Part shown: positions 24,797-31,492 of the stretch, one piece after another
Position numbering within the stretch: position 1 is the first letter of the stretch
How the letters are laid out: each line of letters opens with the position of its first letter
Assembly (NCBI GenBank): GCA_964505725.1
Contig: CAZDJK010000065.1
Span: 1-35,205, forward strand
Length of the DNA stretch: 35,205 nt
Direction: 5' to 3'
From: CAVRJC01 sp964505725
GTDB lineage: Bacteria > Actinomycetota > Acidimicrobiia > IMCC26256 > DASPTH01
The notes under the pieces: generated by a model
The model's database searches: none
Seen by the model: only the letters and a program-made list of their open reading frames with translations
What the model was told of the DNA's origin: nothing
Made by a program: the position numbers and the translations under genes

Positions 24797-24812
24797 CGCC
24801 CGACCGCCCGGC

Positions 24813-25373
24813 TCACACCGCGATGACGTACCGCAGGTGCACGACGCCGCTCCCGAACCGACGGACGTCGACCAGCTCGAGATCGACGCGCACGTCGTCG
24901 GGAAGCCAGGCGTTCCCGCCGCCGACGACGACCGGCGTGACGAACAGCTGGAGCTCGTCGACGAGACCCGCGCGCATCGCGACCGCGGCGAGCGCCGGCC
25001 CGCCGACGGTGACATCGCGCTCCGCCGCCGCCTTCATCCGTCGCACTTCGTCGACTTCGAACTCGCGCACCAGACGCGTCCGCGCCGTCGACACCGACTC
25101 GAGCGTCCGCGAGTACACGACTTTGTCCGCGGCCTGCCACTGCGCGGCGAAGTCGCGGGTCACGCTCGGCTGGTCCCCGTCGGTCGGCGCGGTCTCCCAG
25201 TACCGCATCACCTCGTACATGCGCCGTCCATAGAGGTAGGTGCCGACGCGCCCTTGGAGGTCGTTGACGTACGCGTGCACCTCGTCGTCGGGTGCCGCCC
25301 AGTCGAAGTTGCCGCGCGCATCCGCGACGTAGCCGTCGAGCGACGTGATCGCGGAGTAGACGAGCCGGGCCAT
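24813..25373 (-). CDS. Dihydrofolate reductase-family (RibD C-terminal-like) protein
   Basis: A 186-residue NADPH-binding protein of the DHFR/RibD_C fold. Seen: MARLVYSAITSLDGYVAD at the N-terminus, YLYGRRMYEVM, TVGGPALAAVAM (the GGP nucleotide loop) and ELQLFVTPVVVGGGNAWL. Such proteins are widespread in actinobacteria as reductases of unclear substrate, not the folate enzyme itself. ATG start at 25373, 19 bases after the stop of the SnoaL-like gene, so the two are likely one transcript. Confidence 0.92.
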   Translation of the reverse strand: MARLVYSAITSLDGYVADARGNFDWAAPDDEVHAYVNDLQGRVGTYLYGRRMYEVMRYWETAPTDGDQPSVTRDFAAQWQAADKVVYSRTLESVSTARTRLVREFEVDEVRRMKAAAERDVTVGGPALAAVAMRAGLVDELQLFVTPVVVGGGNAWLPDDVRVDLELVDVRRFGSGVVHLRYVIAV

Positions 25374-25392
25374 GCCGCGCGCGCGATCCCCG

Positions 25393-25908
25393 TCAGGCCA
25401 GGAGGTCGAGCGACGCGAGCCCGGTCTCGACGTCGAACGGCACTGACGCGTGCTCGTGGGTCACGACCCAGCGCTCGTCGCTCTTCTGGAGGCCGACTGT
25501 GAAGCGCACCCACATGTCGAGCGGCCCGTTGGCCGTCGTGCCGCTGAACCGTTCGAGGAGATGGCAGAACGCGACGGTGTCGGCCGCGGTGATGGTCAGG
25601 TCGAGGATCTCGCACCCGACGGGCCCCTCGAAGGTCGCGAACCACTCGCCGAGCCGCGCGCGCAGCGCGTCCAGCCCGTGGTGGCGGAGCGGGCCGACGA
25701 CGTCGAAGAGCTCCACGTCGTCGGCGTAGTTCGCCGTGCGCGCGGTGACGTCCTTCTCGTGTAGGGCGTGCGCCCACTCCTTGACCAGGTCGCGGATCTC
25801 GGCATCCGGTGCCGATCCTCCGGCTCCGGCGTGACCTTCGACCTCGGCGTCACGAGCGGACCCGACCGCATGAGCAGTATGAGCAGTATGAGCAGCATTC
25901 GTAGCCAC
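25393..25908 (-). CDS. SnoaL-like (NTF2-fold) protein
   Basis: A 171-residue protein with an NTF2/SnoaL-like domain from about residue 33: IRDLVKEWAHALHEKDVTARTANYADDVELFDVVGP, WFATFEGPVG, FCHLLERFSG, MWVRFTVGLQ, WVVTHEHASVPF. These form a small cone-shaped barrel used by cyclases, isomerases and ketosteroid-binding proteins. The N-terminus carries an AHTAHTAHA stretch from 9-bp DNA repeats. The start is taken at GTG 25908, 6 bases after GGAGG; GTG 25911 is next to it. Cotranscribed with the DHFR-like gene and divergent from the sigma factor gene, so it may be under its control. Confidence 0.82.
   Translation of the reverse strand: MATNAAHTAHTAHAVGSARDAEVEGHAGAGGSAPDAEIRDLVKEWAHALHEKDVTARTANYADDVELFDVVGPLRHHGLDALRARLGEWFATFEGPVGCEILDLTITAADTVAFCHLLERFSGTTANGPLDMWVRFTVGLQKSDERWVVTHEHASVPFDVETGLASLDLLA
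25870..25896. repeat. Three tandem 9-bp repeats in the SnoaL-like gene
   Basis: ATGAGCAGT, ATGAGCAGT and ATGAGCAGC on the plus strand, giving Ala-His-Thr repeats in the minus-strand protein near its N-terminus. In-frame, variable-looking. Confidence 0.8.
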
Positions 25909-26056
25909 CACGGACCTCCCGTCGGGCAACTGGGCGTCGAACCCGGGATCTACCCGAATTCTCGACGGACGATCCTCCTCGTCCTCACCGATGAATTCCC
26001 GCTGAACTCCCCGTCCAACCCCGCGATGCCAGACGCCGTGCTGACGCGCTCCTCGG

Positions 26057-26062
26057 TAGCAT
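26057..26062 (+). promoter_or_regulatory. -10 element for the sigma factor gene, possibly leaderless
   Basis: TAGCAT ends 8 bases before the GTG at 26071, so transcription would begin almost at the start codon. No ribosome site is seen upstream of that GTG, which fits a leaderless mRNA, common in actinobacteria. Confidence 0.35.
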
Positions 26063-26070
26063 CGACCAGC

Positions 26071-27069
26071 GTGGTCGTGCGCGCGTCTCTCGCCGAGAGC
26101 GACCTGGAGCAGTTCCGGCGTGAGCTGACCGGGTACTGCTACCGGATGCTCGGCTCCGGGTTCGAGGCCGAGGACGCGGTGCAGGAGACGATGCTGCGCG
26201 CGTGGCGCAACGCCGACACCTTCGAGGGGCGATCGAGCGTCCGCTCGTGGCTGTACCTCATCGCCACCAACGTCTGCATCGACATGCAGCGCCAGGTTCA
26301 GCGACGCGCCCGCCCGATGGAGATGGGGCCGGCGTCGCCGCCGCTCGAGTCGCATCTCGGCCCGCCGCTCCCCGAGACGACGTGGGTCACGCCGATCCCC
26401 GACTCCCAGGTGCTGCCCGAGCGCGCCGACCCCGCAGAGGTCGCGGAGTACCGCGAGTCGGTGCGGCTCGCATTCGTCGCCGCGCTCCAGCACCTTCCCG
26501 CCCGCCAACGCGCCGCGCTCATCCTGTGCGAGGTGCTGCGTTGGCAGGCGAGCGAGGCGGCGGAGCTGCTCGAGACGAGCGTCGCCGCGGTGAACAGCGC
26601 CATCCAGCGCGCCCGCGCCACGCTCGGCTCCCTCCCCCAGGACGCGCACGCACCGCAGCTCGACGACGCCGATGCCGCACTGCTCGAGCGCTACGTCGAC
26701 GCGTTCGAGCGCTACGACATCCAACGGCTCGTCACCCTCTTGCACGACGACGCGGTGATGTCGATGCCGCCGTTCGCGATGTGGATCCGCGGCAACGAGA
26801 GCATCGGTCACTGGATGCTCGAGCCCGGCCCGAGCGCGTGCCGCGGCTCGCGCCTCCTGCCGATCTCGGCCAACGGCTGTCCGGGCTTCGGCCAGTACAA
26901 GCCCGATCCCGCGGGCGGCTACGCGCCGTGGGCGATCCAGGTGCTCGAGATCTCAGGCGGGAAGGTCTCCGGGTCGAATTACTTTCTCGACATGCTCGAC
27001 CCGCAGCGCCTGTTCCCCGAGTTCGGCCTGCCCCTCCATCTCGACGGGCCCGATCATCTCGACGGGTAG
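26071..27069 (+). CDS. sigG: SigG-like ECF RNA polymerase sigma factor with SnoaL-like C-terminus
   Basis: A ~332-residue sigma factor. Region 2 is seen at residues ~10-75 (RRELTGYCYRMLGSGFEAEDAVQETMLRAW, DTFEGRSSVRSWLYLIATNVCID), region 4 at ~130-190 (LAFVAALQHLPARQRAALILCEVLRWQ.SEAAELLETSVAAVNSAIQRARA), then a SnoaL_2-like domain (RYVDAFERYDIQRLVTLLHDDAVMSMPPFAMWIRG). Layout and wording match M. tuberculosis SigG. In such proteins the C-terminal domain tunes activity in place of an anti-sigma factor. Start GTG 26071 is chosen for the -10 spacing; ATG 26026 is an alternative. Its last 117 bases overlap the convergent gene ending at 26953. Confidence 0.9.
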   Translation: MVVRASLAESDLEQFRRELTGYCYRMLGSGFEAEDAVQETMLRAWRNADTFEGRSSVRSWLYLIATNVCIDMQRQVQRRARPMEMGPASPPLESHLGPPLPETTWVTPIPDSQVLPERADPAEVAEYRESVRLAFVAALQHLPARQRAALILCEVLRWQASEAAELLETSVAAVNSAIQRARATLGSLPQDAHAPQLDDADAALLERYVDAFERYDIQRLVTLLHDDAVMSMPPFAMWIRGNESIGHWMLEPGPSACRGSRLLPISANGCPGFGQYKPDPAGGYAPWAIQVLEISGGKVSGSNYFLDMLDPQRLFPEFGLPLHLDGPDHLDG

Positions 27070-27282
27070 GCCGGCGAGCTCGATGAGCTCCCGCACCGCC
27101 GGCTGCACGTCACGCAGCACGACGTGGCCGCCGAGGCGGGTCGCGAGGAGCATCAGCCGGGCCACGCAGTCGACCACGCCGAGGTCGGGGGTGGCCGTCC
27201 CGTCGAGCGTGCCCTCCGCGATCACGGTCCGGTCGGCGCGCACGAGCACGATTCGGCACCACCGCTCCCGGGTAGGCATCAC
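26953..27282 (-). CDS. STAS-like protein overlapping the sigma factor gene
   Basis: A 109-residue protein: RIVLVRADRTVIAEGTLDG, PDLGVVDCVARLMLLATRLGG and VVLRDVQPAVRELIELAGLPVE form a STAS-like strand/helix order (anti-anti-sigma or nucleotide-binding fold). The C-terminal ~39 residues are antisense to the sigma factor 3' end (overlap 26953-27069). I recall the same type of ending, rich in Glu/Gln/Gly, in other actinobacteria beside sigG-like genes. The start is GTG 27282 or ATG 27279; no ribosome site is obvious, so the start is uncertain. It might modulate the neighbouring sigma factor, but a direct STAS-sigma link is inference. Confidence 0.65.
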   Translation of the reverse strand: MMPTRERWCRIVLVRADRTVIAEGTLDGTATPDLGVVDCVARLMLLATRLGGHVVLRDVQPAVRELIELAGLPVEMIGPVEMEGQAELGEQALRVEHVEKVIRPGDLPA

Positions 27283-27428
27283 GGGATGGACGGCCGTCGG
27301 CCGTCGATCTCATCGACCCCTCCCCGCCCCGCGCGCACGACGCGCACCCGACCACCGATGATTCCCGCCCGCGCGGGCCGTCGGACGAGTGATGCGACAC
27401 CCGGACACCCTCACCAGGAGGAGCAACC

Positions 27429-28214
27429 ATGACCACGCGTGACCGTGCCCCGCTCGGGTCGCCCTGCTGGGCCGACCTGTGGACCTCCGACGTGGAGGGC
27501 AGCCGCAAGTTCTACGGCGAGCTCTTCGGGTGGACGCCCGAGGAGCCGAGCCCCGAGTTCGGCGGTTACTTCACCTTCACCCGTGACGGCGCGCCCGTCG
27601 CCGGCGCCATGGGTGACATGGGTGCCGACATGCAGGCCGACGACACCTGGAAGCCGTACTTCCACACCGACGACATCGCGAAGACACTCGAGGCCGCGGA
27701 GGCCGCGGGCGCGCAGGTGATCACCCCGGCGATGGCGGTCGCCGACCTCGGCACCCAGGCCGTGCTCGTCGACCCCACCGGCGCCACCCTCGGCGCCTGG
27801 CAGCCCGACACGTTCCAGGGCTTCAGCACGCTCAACGAGCCCGGCGCGCCGAGCTGGGTGGAGCTGCACACCCGCGACCACGCGAAGGCGGTCGACTTCT
27901 ACCGCACGGTGTTCCACTGGGACATCACGATGGTCGGCGACACCGACGAGTTCCGCTACGGCGTCATGGAGGACCCGTCGGGCCAGAACCAGGGGCTGGC
28001 CGGGATCATGGATGCGAGCGGGTTCCTCCCCGAGAGCGCGTCGTCCGCGTGGTACGTGTACTGGGAGGCCGACGACGTCGATGCGACCGTCGCCAAGGCG
28101 AAGAAGCTCGGCGGCTCGGTGGTCGACGAACCCGAGGACACCCCGTACGGTCGGCTCGCGACGTTGAGGGATCCGGCCGGCGCCCAGTTCAAGCTGCGCA
28201 AGTCGCCGGCGTAG
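27429..28214 (+). CDS. Two-domain VOC (glyoxalase-like) protein, CFP32-like
   Basis: A 261-residue protein with two vicinal-oxygen-chelate domains. Domain 1: SPCWADLWTSDVEGSRKFYGELFGWT to about residue 125; domain 2: PSWVELHTRDHAKAVDFYRTVFHWD to the end, closing ATLRDPAGAQFKL. Such 27-kDa proteins (for example mycobacterial CFP32) are often of unknown substrate. ATG 27429 has AGGAGGA 7 bases upstream. The next gene starts 38 bases on. Confidence 0.93.
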   Translation: MTTRDRAPLGSPCWADLWTSDVEGSRKFYGELFGWTPEEPSPEFGGYFTFTRDGAPVAGAMGDMGADMQADDTWKPYFHTDDIAKTLEAAEAAGAQVITPAMAVADLGTQAVLVDPTGATLGAWQPDTFQGFSTLNEPGAPSWVELHTRDHAKAVDFYRTVFHWDITMVGDTDEFRYGVMEDPSGQNQGLAGIMDASGFLPESASSAWYVYWEADDVDATVAKAKKLGGSVVDEPEDTPYGRLATLRDPAGAQFKLRKSPA

Positions 28215-28252
28215 CCGTCGCCCATTCGCCGGAACCGCGAGGAGCTGACGGG

Positions 28253-28846
28253 ATGCTCGATCTCGGACCCGCGACGCGCACGCTGACGACGATCGTCGAA
28301 GGCGTGCGCGACGACCAGCTCGACGAACCGACACCGTGCACCGACACGTCGATCGGCGACCTGCTCGACCACGTCGACGGGCTCTCGGTCGCCTTCACCG
28401 CCGCGGCGGCCAAGGCGCCGCTGCCGCCGGGCCACCAGGGCGCGTCGGCCGACGCCTCGAAGCTCGGCTCCGACTGGCGCACGCGCATCCCGCAGCGTCT
28501 CGCCGCGCTCGCCGAGGCGTGGCGCGCCGAGGACGCGTGGACGGGTACGACGCACGTCGGCGGCCAGGACCTTCCATCCGAGGTCGCGGGCGTGGTCGCG
28601 CTCGACGAGGTCATCGTGCACGGGTGGGACCTCGCGGTGGCGAGCGGCCAGCCGTACCGCGGCGAGCCCGAGCTGGTCGAGGCTGCGTTCGGGTTCGTGT
28701 GCGAGACCGTCGAGCGCAATCCGCAGGGCGTGCCGGGACTGTTCGGGCCCGCGCGCCCGGTGGCCGACGACGCCCCGCCGCTCGATCGGCTCATCGCCAC
28801 CACCGGCCGCGATCCGAGCTGGCAGGCCGGCGTGTCCGGTGCCTGA
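28253..28846 (+). CDS. TIGR03086-family metal-binding protein (DinB/mycothiol-dependent-like fold)
   Basis: A 197-residue four-helix protein: LTTIVEGVRDDQLDEPTPCTDTSIGDLLDHVDGL, AWRAEDAWTGTTHV, and DEVIVHGWDLAVASGQPY match the TIGR03086 group, related to DinB and maleylpyruvate isomerase. His residues in LLDHVDG and VIVHGWDLA are the expected metal ligands. ATG 28253 has GAGGAG 9 bases upstream. Its stop overlaps the GTG of the following hydrolase by 8 bases, so the two are coupled. Confidence 0.88.
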   Translation: MLDLGPATRTLTTIVEGVRDDQLDEPTPCTDTSIGDLLDHVDGLSVAFTAAAAKAPLPPGHQGASADASKLGSDWRTRIPQRLAALAEAWRAEDAWTGTTHVGGQDLPSEVAGVVALDEVIVHGWDLAVASGQPYRGEPELVEAAFGFVCETVERNPQGVPGLFGPARPVADDAPPLDRLIATTGRDPSWQAGVSGA

Positions 28847-30008
28847 CCTACTGACGCGCGACGGCCTCGCGCGCTTCGACGAGGTCGCGGCGGCACACGT
28901 CGCGGACGACGACGTGCCTGGCGTCGTCGCGCTCGTCGCGCGCGGCGACCAGGTGCACGTGGCCGCGTCGGGTTCGCTGTCCATCGGCGGCGCGCCGGTG
29001 CGGCGCGACTCGGTGTTCCGGATCGCGTCCACCACCAAACCGATCACCGGCGCAACGACGCTGGCGCTCGTGCGCGAAGGGCTGCTGACCCTCGACGAGC
29101 CCGTCGACCGTCTGCTCCCCGAGCTCGCGGACCGGCGCGTGCTCGCTCGCATGGACGGCCCGCTCGACGACACCGTCCCCGCGGCGCGCGCGATCACGGT
29201 GCGCGACCTGTTGACGTTCACGTTTGGCTTCGGCGCGGTGATGGAGATGTTCGCCGCAGGCGAGCCGTGGCCGATCGTGACCGCAGCCGAGGAGCTGCAC
29301 CTCTCGACCATCGGCCCGCCGAACCCGGCTGAACAACCCGAGCCCGACCGGTGGATCGCCGCGCTCGGGTCGCTCCCGCTGATCGCGCAGCCGGGTGCGC
29401 GGTGGTTGTACAACACCGGGGCGTCGGTCCTCGGGGTGCTGTTGGCGCGCGCCGCGCGCGAGCCGCTCGGCGACGTGATGCGCACACGGATCTTCGAGCC
29501 GCTCGGCATGCACGACACCGCGTTCTGGACGACCGACACGTCGCGGCTGGCGACGGCGTACCGGTCGGCACCCGACGGGCTCGCGCCGTGGGATCCGCCC
29601 GACGGCCAGTGGAGCCGCCCGCAGCCGTTCGCGGACGGCGCCGCGGGCCTCGTGTCGACCGTCGACGACCTGCTCGCGTTCGCCCGGATGTTCCTCCGCG
29701 GCGGCGATCCCGTGCTGACGGCCGACCAGGTCCGCGACATGACGACCAACCAGCTCACGCCCGAGCAGTGGTCGCCCGCCGACGCTGCGTTCCTCGACGG
29801 GCGGGGCTGGGGCTTCTGCCAGTCCGTCGTCCTCGACGGCCCGCGCGCGGGTGCGTTCGGCTGGGACGGCGGGTTCGGCTCGTCGTTCCTGGTCGACCCG
29901 CGGCGCGACCTCACGATGATCGTGCTCACCCAGCGGATGTGGGACTCCCCGCTCCCCCCGGCCGTCCACACCGACCTCCAGGCCGCCGCCTACACCGCCC
30001 TCGCCTGA
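28839..30008 (+). CDS. Serine hydrolase of the beta-lactamase/penicillin-binding family
   Basis: A 389-residue class C beta-lactamase-like hydrolase, probably an esterase or D-aminopeptidase type enzyme. Catalytic Ser64 and Lys67 lie in FRIASTTKPITG (SxxK); the second motif is Tyr191 in WLYNTGASVLG (Y-x-N-like, YNT); the third is WDGGFGSSFLVDP, in place of H/KxG. No signal peptide, so it seems cytosolic. The GTG at 28839 overlaps the preceding stop, favouring coupled translation. Repeat copy 4 follows 18 bp after the stop. Confidence 0.92.
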   Translation: MPDLLTRDGLARFDEVAAAHVADDDVPGVVALVARGDQVHVAASGSLSIGGAPVRRDSVFRIASTTKPITGATTLALVREGLLTLDEPVDRLLPELADRRVLARMDGPLDDTVPAARAITVRDLLTFTFGFGAVMEMFAAGEPWPIVTAAEELHLSTIGPPNPAEQPEPDRWIAALGSLPLIAQPGARWLYNTGASVLGVLLARAAREPLGDVMRTRIFEPLGMHDTAFWTTDTSRLATAYRSAPDGLAPWDPPDGQWSRPQPFADGAAGLVSTVDDLLAFARMFLRGGDPVLTADQVRDMTTNQLTPEQWSPADAAFLDGRGWGFCQSVVLDGPRAGAFGWDGGFGSSFLVDPRRDLTMIVLTQRMWDSPLPPAVHTDLQAAAYTALA

Positions 30009-30026
30009 CCCGTACGCTCATCCATG

Positions 30027-30077
30027 CGAGGTTGCGTCACGCAGGCGGGCTATTCCGGCCCCGGCGACGCAACCTCG
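30027..30077. repeat. 51-bp palindromic element, copy 4
   Basis: Outer stem CGAGGTTGCGTC / GACGCAACCTCG is perfect. Inner part GGCGGG..CCGGCC with loop containing CTATTC pairs with one mismatch. It lies between the hydrolase and the DUF4230 gene. Confidence 0.9.
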
Positions 30078-30142
30078 CGGGAACCGGGGCGGGGCGGCCG
30101 TCGTTGTACAGGCACCCCAAGCGGACCCTTCCGAGGAGTGCG

Positions 30143-30910
30143 ATGCCGACCCTGCTCGACGACCCGCCGCGCCCCGATGTCGACCGCCGCGTCGACACCT
30201 CCGCCGTCCACCCGCCCGAGGTGACCGTCCGCGTGGTCGCCGACGGCGCCGCCGTGCGCCGCCGGCGCGTGTCGATCACCGGCATCGTGCAGACGATCGT
30301 GGTCGGAGCCCTCGCCGTCGGGATGCTCCTCGTCGCCGGCGTGCTCACCGGCGTGCTCCACCTCTCCAATCCCTTCGCCGCCACCACCATCGACCGCTCA
30401 CCCCCGGCGCTACTGAAGCAGCTCGGCAACCTCGACCGGTACTCGGCGGCGCAGGGCCGCTTCGAGTCGACCATCGACGTCGAGGACGACACCCCCGTCC
30501 TGCCCTCGTTCCTCGCCGGCGAGCGGACCGTCTTCCTCGCCCGGGGCACGGTCGACGCCACCGTCGACTTCTCGAAGCTGTCGACCGACGCGGTGCAGGT
30601 CAACGCCGACCGCACCGTGTCGGTCGCACTCCCGGCGCCCCGCCTCGCCACGCCGGTGATCGACCCGCACGCGAGCCACGTCGCCACCCGCAGCCGCGGC
30701 CTGCTCACCCGCATCGGCGGCATGTTCACCGACAACCCGACCGGCGACCAGCGGTTCTACGAGCTCGCGCAGCAGAAGCTCGCCGCCGCCGCGAAGGAGA
30801 GCGGGCTCGTGAGCCGCGCCGAGCGCAACACCACCCGGATGCTTCAGGGCCTCCTCGGCCGCGTGGGCTTCACCGACGTCCAGATCCACTACGCGCCCCC
30901 CGCGCGGTGA
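30143..30910 (+). CDS. DUF4230-like membrane protein
   Basis: A 255-residue protein: ~50 cytoplasmic residues, one membrane segment (about 55-76), then an extracytoplasmic DUF4230-like domain (LLKQLGNLDRYSAAQGRFESTIDVED, VFLARGTVDATVDFSKLS, TRSRGLLTRIGGMF, LLGRVGFTDVQIHY). ATG 30143 has GAGGAG 7 bases upstream. Function of the family is unknown. Confidence 0.85.
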   Translation: MPTLLDDPPRPDVDRRVDTSAVHPPEVTVRVVADGAAVRRRRVSITGIVQTIVVGALAVGMLLVAGVLTGVLHLSNPFAATTIDRSPPALLKQLGNLDRYSAAQGRFESTIDVEDDTPVLPSFLAGERTVFLARGTVDATVDFSKLSTDAVQVNADRTVSVALPAPRLATPVIDPHASHVATRSRGLLTRIGGMFTDNPTGDQRFYELAQQKLAAAAKESGLVSRAERNTTRMLQGLLGRVGFTDVQIHYAPPAR

Positions 30911-30949
30911 CACCCGATCTCACCTCACCCCCCAACGCTTCACCCACGC

Positions 30950-30998
30950 AAGACTTGCGTCACCTGAACGGACAATTTCCGTTCACGACACGAGTTTG
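30950..30998. repeat. Diverged 51-bp-type palindromic element, copy 5
   Basis: Sequence has drifted but pairing remains. Inner arms TGAACGG (30965-30971) and CCGTTCA (30979-30985) pair perfectly around ACAATTT. Outer arms AGACTTGCGTC and GACACGAGTTT pair with one mismatch and two G-U pairs. It lies between convergent genes, 39 bp after the DUF4230 stop. Confidence 0.75.
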
Positions 30999-31016
30999 CG
31001 ATGGCGGAGGACCGGG

Positions 31017-31409
31017 TCAAGTCGACCAGAACTCGTCCTCGGACTGCTGGTCGCCCTGGTACTCGCGGAAGTCGACGGCCTGGCCGTCGACCACGCGCCA
31101 TACATGCACCTCGGGCGCCGACCATGCCCGCCCGTTGCGTTGGGCACTGACCGTCGTGAGCACGACGACGCGCTCGCCGTCGGCGAGGATCTCGTCGACG
31201 GCGACTCGCAGCGTCCCGCTCGATAGCTCCAACGACTTGCCGAAGAAGCCCAGCACCTCGTCGTGGCCCTTGTAGTCACCCGAGAGCGGGCTGCGCCCGG
31301 GCACGTGCCAGGTGATGTCGGGTGACAACGTCTCGAGCACCCTCGGCACGTCGCCCTCGGCGAACGCGTCATAGGCACGTCGGAGGAGCTCTGCATTCGC
31401 GTCGGTCAT
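31017..31409 (-). CDS. SnoaL-like (NTF2-fold) protein
   Basis: A 130-residue NTF2-fold protein: LLRRAYDAFAEGDVPRVLETLSPDITWHVPGRSPLSG, YKGHDEVLGFFGKSLELS, VHVWRVVDGQAVDFREYQ. This is the common small ketosteroid-isomerase-like form; function unknown. ATG 31409 has GGGAGG 10 bases upstream. Same direction as the LuxR regulator gene upstream, 83 bases away. Confidence 0.9.
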   Translation of the reverse strand: MTDANAELLRRAYDAFAEGDVPRVLETLSPDITWHVPGRSPLSGDYKGHDEVLGFFGKSLELSSGTLRVAVDEILADGERVVVLTTVSAQRNGRAWSAPEVHVWRVVDGQAVDFREYQGDQQSEDEFWST

Positions 31410-31463
31410 CGCCGCTGGACCTCCCGTCTCGTGAGTCGCGACCGACGATGACACGGGACGGCG

Positions 31464-31479
31464 GCCCCCACGAGGGGGT
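31464..31479 (-). terminator. Hairpin after the LuxR-type regulator gene
   Basis: GCCCCC / GGGGGT around ACGA, 14 bases downstream of the TAA of the regulator (minus strand). Short, without a T-run; could limit readthrough into the SnoaL-like gene. Confidence 0.35.
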
Positions 31480-31492
31480 GACCACCCTGGTT

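Noticed and set aside
10353..30998. The 51-bp elements as a CRISPR array or an insertion sequence
   Set aside because: Copies are kilobases apart with genes between, so no array; no transposase, target duplication or longer shared flank is seen in the window.
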